A stretch of 8,975 bases of DNA from Bacteroidia bacterium (GCA_012031955.1 JAAURZ010000061.1:1-8975), one strand, 5' to 3'. Positions 1 through 5,834 are shown, numbered from the stretch's first letter. The notes: generated by a model from the sequence alone, not told the origin. Translations and numbers: made by a program.

Positions 1-2
1 AG

Positions 3-86
3 CGCGGCATTGATGTTGTCTTTAATAATACGGTGCTGCCGCTCGAAGAATTGATAGCCGGCAGAACGGTGGTGGCCACTTGGTGA
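3..86 (+). CDS. C-terminal tail of an unidentified protein (partial)
   Basis: An open frame enters from the left edge and ends at TGA 84-86. It gives 27 residues ending in ELIAGRTVVATW. The other two plus-strand frames hit stops within the first 60 bases, so this is the only plus frame that could be coding here. The tail is too short to assign to a family. The next gene starts 30 bp later on the same strand, which would allow co-transcription. It could also be a chance open frame. Confidence 0.4.
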   Translation, partial: RGIDVVFNNTVLPLEELIAGRTVVATW

Positions 87-116
87 AGCATCGGGGTTTT
101 CGCCTAAATTCATTGA

Positions 117-455
117 ATGGATTCTAAACCGGATGAAGCAGCCTATAACCCGTTACAGGAGGCGGTCGACATACTCATTGCAATGCGCGACAAAATTGCC
201 GACGATGCCAATCTCACCTGGTCGTACTATGAGTCGGCCGACCAATTGAGAAGGGAACTGGATGATTGCATCGATGGAGTGAGGCGAAGCGACAAAGAGC
301 ATATCAGCGGCCTCGGCCTGTATTTTTACCCGGCTTGCGATATGCAAACTATATCCATCGACAATGGGTGGAGCGGCGACTATATAGAGTTCGCCTCGCG
401 GTACGACCAGCTTGAACCTGCGCTCAGCGGCTCCTTTAGCCGGTTTCTTAATTGA
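117..455 (+). CDS. Small acidic hypothetical protein, 112 aa
   Basis: I do not recognise a named family. The protein is soluble, with no signal peptide or membrane segment, and has roughly twice as many acidic as basic residues. The N-terminal half (about residues 12-60) looks helical, with an amphipathic pattern around EAVDILIAMRDKIADD. It is followed by an aromatic-rich segment (GLGLYFYP, residues 66-73) and an NGW turn at 83-85. ATG at 117 is the first start in this frame; it has no Shine-Dalgarno site, which is usual in Bacteroidota. The stop codon (TGA 453-455) lies inside the first box of the repeat array that leads to the Fic gene. Its position just upstream of a Fic protein makes an antitoxin or partner role conceivable, but nothing in the sequence shows this. 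An antisense frame overlaps it and is judged a shadow. Confidence 0.7.
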   Translation: MDSKPDEAAYNPLQEAVDILIAMRDKIADDANLTWSYYESADQLRRELDDCIDGVRRSDKEHISGLGLYFYPACDMQTISIDNGWSGDYIEFASRYDQLEPALSGSFSRFLN

Positions 456-600
456 AAAAAATCCCCCAAAAGCCCATTTTAATCGAAAAAATTCTCCAAT
501 CCACACTCCTTAATCGAAAATTTTATCCAAAATAAGCCTCTTAGTCGAAAATTTTACCCTAATTTTGACCGGAAAGGCGTCTTAATGGAAAAAAATCCCT
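448..600 (+). repeat. Five helically phased direct repeats between the small gene and the Fic gene
   Basis: Boxes resembling TTAATCGAAAAWWTTMYCC begin at 448, 479, 510, 541 and 582. The steps are 31, 31, 31 and 41 bp, close to three, three, three and four helical turns, so all boxes face the same side of the DNA. TTARTCGAAAA is the core of the three middle boxes; boxes 1 and 5 read TTAATTGAAAA and TTAATGGAAAA. The sequence after about 20 bp of each unit is not conserved. Box 1 contains the stop codon of the upstream gene and box 5 contains the ATG of the Fic gene. Bases 447-465 and 581-599 match at 18 of 19 positions. Each box has an A-tract, so the region may also be intrinsically curved. 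The likely role is a multi-site operator; a simple decayed tandem duplication is the alternative. Confidence 0.75.
560..567 (+). promoter_or_regulatory. Candidate Bacteroidota -7 promoter element for the Fic gene
   Basis: TAATTTTG matches the Bacteroidota sigma-factor -7 consensus TAnnTTTG at every fixed position. Transcription would start around 572-576, leaving a leader of only about 10 nt before ATG 585. No good TTG/TTTG -33 element sits at the expected distance; TTAG at 541-544, the beginning of box 4, is the nearest candidate. Box 4 lies immediately upstream of the element and box 5 covers the start codon, so a protein bound to the boxes would block this promoter. Confidence 0.5.
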
Positions 601-2057
601 CTCATATCCTCGAGATAGTCTTCGCCGGTTCTGACAAAGCGCAATCGAAAAGGATCACTGCGCTGGCGCGGGAGGGCAAGCTCAGGAAAATTGCGCCCCG
701 CATTTACACTTCCAACCTTTCGGACGCCCCGGCAGCCATCATCCGGCGAAACTGGTATCGCGTGCTCGCCACCTTATTTCCCAACGCATTGCTTAGCCAC
801 CGGACGGCCCTCGAAGCGAGGCCTACCACCGACGGCCATGTCTACCTCACCTACACTTATACGCGCAACGTGAAACTCCCCGGACTTACAATCCATTTTC
901 TAAAGGGCCCCGGCCGTGTCGACGGGGATCAGCAGCTTTTCGAAAATCTCTATGTGTCTCAGGAAGCAAGAGCCTACCTCGAAAACTTACAAAGCAGCCG
1001 TTCCTCGGCCACGGAAATCAAAACGCTGCCACTACCTCAACTTGAAGAAAGGCTCGAAGCGGTAGTGAGGGCAAGAGGCGAGCGCGGACTGAACGCAATC
1101 CGGGACGGGGCCAGGTTAATTGCCGCAGAGCTCGGCATGGAAGCGGAACTCAAAAAACTTGACGAATTAATAAGCAGGCTCCTTTCAACAGGAAACCCGG
1201 CCGTACTGCACGCGCCTGCTGCTATCGCACGCGCACTCGGCGAACCGATAGACCCGGATCGTGACCGATTGTTTGAAAGTCTTTATGAAGCGTTGGCTGG
1301 AAGTGTGTATCCGCAGTATGCCGATAAAAACTCGGGCGATCAAGCGTACAGGACGTTCGCTTTTTTTGAAAGTTACTTTTCCAACTATATAGAAGGCACA
1401 GAATTCACGGTAGGCGAGGCGAAGAAGATTATTGAAACAGAATTGCCGATACCTTCCCGCGATGAAGATTCACACGATATACTGGGCACCTATCGAATCG
1501 TGTCTAACAAAAATGAAATGACCACGCTCCCCGCCACGGCTGACCAATTGCTCGACCTACTTCGAACCCGTCACGCTGTTCTCCTGCAGTCGCGCACAAC
1601 CAAAAAACCTGGCGAGTTCAAAGACCGGAACAATAGAGCGGGTAATACGGAGTTTGTGGATTGGCAACTGGTAGCTGGTACGTTGAAGAAAGGGTTTGAA
1701 TGGTATAGCCTGCTAAGGGAGCCCTTTGCCAGAGCTGCGTACATGATGTTCATGATCACAGAAGTGCACCCTTTCAACGATGGCAACGGAAGAATTGCCA
1801 GGGTGATGATGAACGCCGAGTTGTCGGCCAGGCAGTTGACGAAAATTATTATTCCAACTGTGTATCGTGAAGATTACATGGGTGCGCTCCGGAAACTGAC
1901 CAGGCAACGCACGGCTGATGCCTATATTAGAATGATGCTAAGGGCGTATGAGTTCAGTGCCGCCTTAGTGGGTGAAAGCATCGGGGCCATGGAGCGCCAA
2001 CTTATTCAGATGGATGCATTCAAAGAACCAGGCGATGGCAAGCTTCGAATGTTGTAA
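585..2057 (+). CDS. Fic family protein (AMPylase-type) with AbiEi-like winged-helix N-terminus
   Basis: The product has 490 aa. Fic enzymes usually transfer AMP from ATP to a hydroxyl side chain of a target protein. The catalytic loop is HPFNDGNGR at residues 395-403, a full match to HPFx(D/E)GNGR, with His395 as the expected base. An N-terminal-type inhibitory motif, S266-NYI-E270-G271, fits (S/T)xxxE(G/N), so the enzyme should be self-inhibited (class II Fic). The first ~110 residues resemble the winged-helix of AbiEi antitoxins: KRITALAREGKLRKIAPRIY at 22-41, then a LLSHRTAL motif at 69-76. No signal peptide or membrane segment is seen, so it is presumably cytoplasmic. ATG 585 lies in box 5 of the repeat array. 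The gene ends 15 bp from the convergent AAA+ gene with no obvious terminator between them. The frame is intact. The target protein cannot be inferred. Confidence 0.93.
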   Translation: MEKNPSHILEIVFAGSDKAQSKRITALAREGKLRKIAPRIYTSNLSDAPAAIIRRNWYRVLATLFPNALLSHRTALEARPTTDGHVYLTYTYTRNVKLPGLTIHFLKGPGRVDGDQQLFENLYVSQEARAYLENLQSSRSSATEIKTLPLPQLEERLEAVVRARGERGLNAIRDGARLIAAELGMEAELKKLDELISRLLSTGNPAVLHAPAAIARALGEPIDPDRDRLFESLYEALAGSVYPQYADKNSGDQAYRTFAFFESYFSNYIEGTEFTVGEAKKIIETELPIPSRDEDSHDILGTYRIVSNKNEMTTLPATADQLLDLLRTRHAVLLQSRTTKKPGEFKDRNNRAGNTEFVDWQLVAGTLKKGFEWYSLLREPFARAAYMMFMITEVHPFNDGNGRIARVMMNAELSARQLTKIIIPTVYREDYMGALRKLTRQRTADAYIRMMLRAYEFSAALVGESIGAMERQLIQMDAFKEPGDGKLRML

Positions 2058-2072
2058 GACGATGCGAGCGCG

Positions 2073-3350
2073 TTAATGATCCGTTCCCGGCTGAAACCCG
2101 ATGCGCGGCCGGTCTGTTTCACGCGCCTTCACAACAAATTCTTTCACGTCGTCGAAAATGATGGTGCCCATGAGCTCGGGTGTACGTGCTTCTTTTGGCA
2201 TCAACGCCAGTCGCAGGTGCTGGTTGCGCACCGACTCTCCTACAACTTGCCGCACAGTGCGAGCGTTGCCGAAAAACTTGTCGCGACCATCGTGTAAGGT
2301 GGCCAGGTAGCCCTTCAAATGAGCAGCGGCAGCTTCGTCGGGCGTTACGTCGTCCTTCTTGAAAATCTGTAGCGCGATGGTGTACATTTCGTCGGGGCTG
2401 TAGTCGGGAAATTCGAAATACATATCGAAGCGCGACTTGAGACCCGGGTTCGACGATATAAATCCATGCATGTTGTCTGTGTAGCCGGCCACGATCACGC
2501 CGAATTTTCCCCTGAAATCTTCCATCCGCTTCAGGATCACCTGTATCGATTCACCACCGAAGTCGTGCATCGATCCATGTTCGTTGGCAAGCGAGTAGGC
2601 TTCGTCAATAAAGAGAATGCCACCCATGGCCTCATTTACTTTCTCTTCGGTTTTGATCGCCGTCTGTCCGACGTATCCGGCCACCAGCCCCGCGCGATCG
2701 ACTTCCACGAGGTGCCCCTTTTCTAAAATACCAAGCCCTTTGTAGACCTTCGACAGCAGGCGTGCTACGGTTGTTTTGCCGGTGCCGGGATTTCCCGTGA
2801 ATACGGTGTGCAAAGAAAATTTACTGAGAATATCTTTTCCCGTTTCCTGGTAAAACTTCACGAGTTGTACCATCTCGTTTACTTCGTTCTTGATGGTACC
2901 CAACCCGGTAAGGCTATTCAACTCGCCCAGGCTTTCATACAGCAAGTCTTCCAACCCTTGGTTGCGATTGGTGCCGGTTGCCTGTTTTGCCGACTTGAAT
3001 ATCTGTTCTGTGCCGGTGTACACAGAAGGTACTCCTTCTACGTTGCTTTCGCCCACCACGAAGGGCACAGTGGCAAGGAGCCGGTCCTGGAAAACGACCT
3101 CCAGTGTGTACGCGTCGTTGCCCCAGCGGCCGGGTGTGTCGCCACCCCACCCCGGGTAAATCGTGTAGACCTTGCCCGCTGTGTTGGCAGTCGCGTATGC
3201 GAGGTAGGCATGGCTGCCTTTCAGTTGTCCGGCGTCATTGTAAAAGTTGAAGAATATCTCAGCGTAATAGTCTTTTGGTAGCTTGTTCTTGAATTTGAAT
3301 TCACACCATACAAACCGCGCGTCCGGCTGGCTGAATTGAGTGAGGTATCT
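2073..3350 (-). CDS. CbbX/SpoVK-type AAA+ ATPase, main fragment
   Basis: The frame is open from 3350 to TAA 2073-2075. The first ~100 residues form beta-domain 2 (3320-3045), running from ARFVWCEF to FVVGES. The AAA+ module follows. Numbered from the GTG at 3068, it has Walker A GNPGTGKT at 92-99, an AGLVAGYVGQTA pore-side segment at 126-137 typical of the CbbX/SpoVK/EccA group, Walker B ILFIDEA at 151-157, sensor-1 region VIVAGYTD at 191-198, an arginine-finger region NPGLKSRF at 207-214 and a sensor-2 region GNARTVRQ at 267-274. Such proteins form hexamers that remodel partner proteins using ATP. The catalytic residues all look intact. GTG 3068 lies inside beta-domain 2, so it is not a credible start. 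No Rubisco or secretion genes are nearby, so a CbbX or EccA role is not implied. Confidence 0.9.
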   Translation of the reverse strand, partial: RYLTQFSQPDARFVWCEFKFKNKLPKDYYAEIFFNFYNDAGQLKGSHAYLAYATANTAGKVYTIYPGWGGDTPGRWGNDAYTLEVVFQDRLLATVPFVVGESNVEGVPSVYTGTEQIFKSAKQATGTNRNQGLEDLLYESLGELNSLTGLGTIKNEVNEMVQLVKFYQETGKDILSKFSLHTVFTGNPGTGKTTVARLLSKVYKGLGILEKGHLVEVDRAGLVAGYVGQTAIKTEEKVNEAMGGILFIDEAYSLANEHGSMHDFGGESIQVILKRMEDFRGKFGVIVAGYTDNMHGFISSNPGLKSRFDMYFEFPDYSPDEMYTIALQIFKKDDVTPDEAAAAHLKGYLATLHDGRDKFFGNARTVRQVVGESVRNQHLRLALMPKEARTPELMGTIIFDDVKEFVVKARETDRPRIGFQPGTDH

Positions 3351-3377
3351 TTATCCGGAAGGGTAGACGCCTTGGAG

Positions 3378-3887
3378 TCACCTTTCAAATAACTGAATGG
3401 ACTCGATGTCGAAATAGAGATTCTCATCTCCTTTCGGCGGGCCCGCATCCTCGATGTAAAATTTGGACTCACCCACTTTCACATCGTCTATGTAGCCCTC
3501 CCACAGGTAGTCGCCGCGAAACCAGTAGGCGCCCAATGCTTCCTTCCCCCACGACTGCCTTGCATACACAATGTTCTCGTCTTTCTTGATGGTGCGCTTC
3601 TGCTCCAGGTTGCAGAGTTCATTTTTCTGACTCCCGTTAAGGTGAAAGCATTTCAGGCGTATGGAAGCATCCCAATCACCTTCGTCGAAGAGTTTGTTGA
3701 AGAACGAAAACTCAACACGCATATACGTGGTCTCGTAGCGGTCGTATACCCTTCGGTACTTCTTGGTGGCGTCGGCCATCCACTCGTCGGTTGAGTGTAC
3801 CTTGATGTCGCGGTACTTGTAATAGACAGGTTTCGGTCCCTGCTGATCGTTGTTGTCCTGCGGACCATTGTTGTTGGGCGAGTTCAT
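3378..3887 (-). CDS. N-terminal fragment of the AAA+ protein: beta-rich domain 1
   Basis: 169 aa from ATG 3887. Residues 1-20 are Asn/Gln/Pro-rich and probably disordered. Residues about 55-147 (3725-3447) match the domain at the start of the downstream fragment: VEFSFFNKL aligns with CEFKFKNKL, and both go on to a Trp-Gly region, then a segment with W...Y.(W/L)E and a final V.VGES or FVVGES. The pattern of alternating hydrophobic and polar residues suggests a beta-sandwich. No catalytic residues are evident; a binding role feeding substrates or partners to the ATPase is my inference. The upstream gene stops 57 bp before this ATG, so the two probably share an operon. Taken alone it would be a hypothetical protein. 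Confidence 0.75.
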   Translation of the reverse strand: MNSPNNNGPQDNNDQQGPKPVYYKYRDIKVHSTDEWMADATKKYRRVYDRYETTYMRVEFSFFNKLFDEGDWDASIRLKCFHLNGSQKNELCNLEQKRTIKKDENIVYARQSWGKEALGAYWFRGDYLWEGYIDDVKVGESKFYIEDAGPPKGDENLYFDIESIQLFER

Positions 3888-3944
3888 ACGACTGGATTTG
3901 GGTAATGAATTTAACGAATTCTTCGATTTGTGAACCGGCCTCCG

Positions 3945-4289
3945 TTATAATTTCGTGCTTAGTGCCCTGGCAAGAATTTCTTCCACTTCCCGCTGGGCCG
4001 GCGAGCCAGGCCTCAGAATGATTGTCCATGAGCCGGTTGCCGAATTTTTTGTGAGTTTCCCGCTCATCATCAAGCGTTCGCTGATGTGCTGACTCTTGTC
4101 TGCCAGTACTTTGTCGAACACGGTACAAATCGCTGCGTAATTTTCTTCCGGCAGGACCGTCGTCATTGCCTCACCGCCGCTGTAGGTTCCCGAAGAACTT
4201 TCCCGTGGAGTTATGGGAATGTATTCCAGCGTGCCGGGGGTAACAACGTATCTGTTTCCATTGCCGTCGGCATATTGATAGGTGTTCAT
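3945..4289 (-). CDS. Small hypothetical protein upstream of the AAA+ gene, 114 aa
   Basis: I do not recognise a named family. The start chosen is ATG 4289 (MNTYQYADGNGNRYVV), with an AGAAG stretch a few bases upstream. A longer frame back to 4448 exists, but it would run through the divergent gene and its signal peptide. The protein opens with a short beta-like segment (YQYADGNGNRYVV), has a Ser/Gly-rich loop RESSSGTYSGGE around residues 27-38, then a helical region and a basic/hydrophobic C-terminus (EVEEILARALSTKL). There is no signal peptide or membrane segment. It is followed at 57 bp by the AAA+ gene on the same strand, so it may be an accessory factor or substrate of that ATPase; this is inferred from position only. 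Confidence 0.7.
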   Translation of the reverse strand: MNTYQYADGNGNRYVVTPGTLEYIPITPRESSSGTYSGGEAMTTVLPEENYAAICTVFDKVLADKSQHISERLMMSGKLTKNSATGSWTIILRPGSPAQREVEEILARALSTKL

Positions 4290-4404
4290 AGGCGCTTCTA
4301 TTGGATTTTCAAGGTAGCAAGTCCGACAAATTTTTTCTCGAAATTTTTCCAGGAACTGTAACAGCGTGTACTTCTCCGTGTCTAAATCACAAACCAGCAA
4401 CAAA
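4290..4404. promoter_or_regulatory. Divergent intergenic region between the AAA+ operon and the NTF2-like/sigma operon
   Basis: This 115-bp A/T-rich gap must hold promoters for both directions if the chosen starts are right. On the minus strand AAAATTTG (4334-4327) differs at one fixed position from TAnnTTTG and would give a leader of about 30 nt. No convincing -33 element accompanies it. On the plus strand I see no good -7 match. A stretch TCGAAATTTTTCC at 4338-4350 resembles the boxes upstream of the Fic gene, but it is single. Confidence 0.3.
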
Positions 4405-4899
4405 ATGACGATAAAAATCAAAGTATGGATCAGCGCCCTGGCCTGCATTTCGGCGCTTTCATCGCAAGCTCAAACCAAAACAACAACTAGTATGGAAAAT
4501 GGAAACTTCACACAAGAACAAACCGACGTACTCAACGCCGTGCTGGAAATGACCCGGGCGTTTCACAAAAAAGACATGGAACGCGTGCTTGCGAGCTACG
4601 AGTCCAGCGCCGTTATTGTGTTTGCGCCCGAGCAACCCGTGTCTGACCTGGCCGGCATCCGTGCAGGTTTCGCCGGTTTCTTTACTTTTGATCCGAAGTT
4701 TGATTATTCGGGACACGAGGTGTTTGTGAGTGGCGATCTGGCTGTACATGTCGCGCCCTGGACTATGACCGGCACCACGCCTGACGGAACACCCATTACG
4801 CAAACTGGCCTGTCTGTAGCTGTATTGCGCAGGCAGCCCGATGGGCGCTGGCTGATGGTGATCGACAATCCCTTCGGCGCGAGGCTGTTGGATAAATAA
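4405..4899 (+). CDS. Secreted NTF2-like (SnoaL/DUF4440-type) protein
   Basis: 164 aa from ATG 4405. Residues 1-22 form a Sec signal peptide: a basic start (MTIKIK), a hydrophobic core and a SQA cleavage site before Gln23. The mature part has the NTF2-like cone-fold pattern: a first helix with ALNAV-like spacing (VLNAVLEMTRAFHKKDMERV), SYESSAVIVF, a G..(A/G)IRAGFAGFF helix, a FVSGDLAVHVAPWTMTG strand pair and a C-terminal RQPDGRWLMVIDNPFG strand. Families of this type include small hydrolases, isomerases and ligand binders; no catalytic set is clear. A longer frame from 4366 would bury the signal peptide, so ATG 4405 is preferred. A second internal ATG at 4492 would give a cytosolic form and cannot be excluded. 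The sigma-factor gene starts 21 bp downstream, so the two are probably co-transcribed. Confidence 0.82.
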   Translation: MTIKIKVWISALACISALSSQAQTKTTTSMENGNFTQEQTDVLNAVLEMTRAFHKKDMERVLASYESSAVIVFAPEQPVSDLAGIRAGFAGFFTFDPKFDYSGHEVFVSGDLAVHVAPWTMTGTTPDGTPITQTGLSVAVLRRQPDGRWLMVIDNPFGARLLDK

Positions 4900-4920
4900 T
4901 TTGCAACACGAAATAATTTT

Positions 4921-5328
4921 ATGGAACAAAATACCGACGAGAATGAAACGGCCCTGATAAATGCTGCTGTGGGTGGTGAAAGGAGGGCGCTCGAACAGTT
5001 GATTGAAAAACATCGCGATTGGATATTCAATGTGGCGCTGTCGTTTGTTGCCGATCGTGATGATGCCGCCGATGTAACGCAGGAGGTGTTGATACGCATA
5101 GTTACCAAACTGAGCACCTTCCGTCACGAGAGCGACTTCAGAACGTGGGTATACCGCATTGTCAAGAACCATTTCCTTAATATGAAGCGACGGAAGTATG
5201 AAGCACAAACCATGACTTTCGATGTGTTCGCAAAAGGACTCGACAGTATTGCAGACGAAACACTTCACGCTCATGCATACGAGGTGGAGGAGAAGATGCT
5301 GGTAGAGGAGGCCAACTTAGCTGCATGA
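4921..5328 (+). CDS. ECF sigma factor, N-terminal fragment with region 2
   Basis: 135 aa as sequenced. Region 2 spans about residues 20-92. RDDAADVTQEVLIRI (46-60) is the region 2.2 core that contacts the beta' subunit of RNA polymerase. FRTWVYRIVKNHFLNMKRR (73-91) is the region 2.3/2.4 helix that melts and reads the -10 element. The residues after 92 are the linker to region 4. ATG 4921 follows an A/T-rich leader without a Shine-Dalgarno site. Confidence 0.85.
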   Translation: MEQNTDENETALINAAVGGERRALEQLIEKHRDWIFNVALSFVADRDDAADVTQEVLIRIVTKLSTFRHESDFRTWVYRIVKNHFLNMKRRKYEAQTMTFDVFAKGLDSIADETLHAHAYEVEEKMLVEEANLAA

Positions 5329-5786
5329 AGGCCATGCTGCTGTGTCTTGACCGCGAGCAGCGGCTGATTTACATACTCGGAGAATTATTCGAATTCACGG
5401 ATGCGATCGGAGCTGAGATCATGGAAATGACGCGCGAGAATTTTCGTATCAAGCTGCACCGCGCGCGACAGCACCTTTACAACTTCATGGACCACAAGTG
5501 TGGTCTCGTAAACCAAAAGAATCCCTGCCGGTGCGCGAGAAAAACAGCAGGGTTTATAAAGATGGGTTTCGTTGACCCTGTAAAGCTGCACTTCCAACGC
5601 GACGCGATAGCCAGCATAAACGCAGCGGCGGGCGAAAAAGTGGAAGCATACACAGGGGAGGTGCTGCACGGCTATCGGGAGTTGTTCAGAAGTCACCCAT
5701 TTTTGAAGGCCGACGATCAGTTGTCGGGTATCAGAAAACTGTTGGACTCCGACACTTTTAGAAAAACCTTTAACCTCGACCACTAG
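5325..5786 (+). CDS. ECF sigma factor, C-terminal fragment with region 4 and Cys-containing tail
   Basis: 153 aa as sequenced. Residues 1-55 are region 4: LDREQRLIYILGELFEFTD, then the helix-turn-helix AEIMEMTRENFRIKLHRARQ (30-49), which reads the -35 element. The tail has Cys59, Cys68 and Cys70 (CGLV...NPCRC) followed by RKTAGFIKMGFVDP, a pattern I associate with one ECF-like subgroup, and then a helical extension to residue 153. The cysteines could bind zinc or sense redox state; this is a guess. The gene ends 48 bp from the convergent permease gene, with no hairpin terminator visible in the gap. Confidence 0.8.
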   Translation: MKAMLLCLDREQRLIYILGELFEFTDAIGAEIMEMTRENFRIKLHRARQHLYNFMDHKCGLVNQKNPCRCARKTAGFIKMGFVDPVKLHFQRDAIASINAAAGEKVEAYTGEVLHGYRELFRSHPFLKADDQLSGIRKLLDSDTFRKTFNLDH

Positions 5787-5834
5787 TTGTGTACCTTGCC
5801 GCGATGAGCGACTTTATCACAATATCCACCTACA

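Larger units (their letters stand above)
2073..3887 (-). pseudogene. AAA+ ATPase gene with duplicated N-terminal domain, interrupted (whole locus)
   Basis: The open frames 3887-3378 and 3350-2073 are in the same phase but are separated by TGA (3378-3380) and TAA (3351-3353). Between the stops, another frame reads a sensible linker (GDSKASTLPDKD). Adding two A to the A-run at 3383-3385 and one T at 3347 (minus strand) gives an uninterrupted protein of about 605 aa: a disordered Asn/Gln-rich start, beta-domain 1, linker, beta-domain 2 and a CbbX-type AAA+ module. The second piece has no start codon before its domain begins, which argues for one gene. Both repairs restore lost bases in runs, as at the other broken sites in this window, so a sequencing artefact is more likely than a dead gene. 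Confidence 0.65.
4921..5786 (+). pseudogene. ECF-type RNA polymerase sigma factor, frameshifted (whole gene)
   Basis: The sigma-2 region (4921-5328) and sigma-4 region (5325-5786) are in different frames but form one normal ECF-type protein of about 288 aa. Restoring a single base near 5321-5323 turns NLAA-stop into NLACMKAMLLCLDREQRL, the usual passage into region 4. As sequenced, TGA 5326-5328 overlaps ATG 5325-5327 in an ATGA arrangement, which could allow coupled translation of two polypeptides. The single-base loss resembles those in the permease gene, so an assembly error is the simplest reading. The NTF2-like gene upstream is likely in the same transcript. No anti-sigma factor gene is visible in the window. 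Confidence 0.75.

Noticed and set aside
153..506. 117-codon minus-strand frame across the small gene and the repeat array
   Set aside because: It runs through the repeats and opposite a better plus-strand frame; the product has no recognisable features.
2058..2072. Possible terminator between the convergent Fic and AAA+ genes
   Set aside because: The 15-bp gap holds no stable hairpin with a T-run that I can see.
2808..3281. 157-codon plus-strand frame opposite the AAA+ gene
   Set aside because: Shadow of a gene whose Walker motifs are unambiguous on the other strand.
3712..4128. Minus-strand frame that reads a plausible helix (SQIEEFVKFITQIQSYELAQ) across the 3888-3944 gap
   Set aside because: On either side it overlaps two better-supported genes in a different frame, and the flanking translation is low-complexity and unlike a protein.
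4338..4350. TCGAAATTTTTCC, similar to the Fic-promoter boxes
   Set aside because: Single copy without the TTAA part or any 31-bp partner; expected by chance in A/T-rich spacer.
4366..4404. Upstream start for the NTF2-like gene
   Set aside because: It would put 13 residues before a well-formed signal peptide; ATG 4405 fits better.
4459..5274. Long open frame (271 codons) on the minus strand opposite the NTF2-like and sigma genes
   Set aside because: The plus strand here has clear signal peptide, NTF2-like and sigma region 2 motifs; the antisense product shows no family features.
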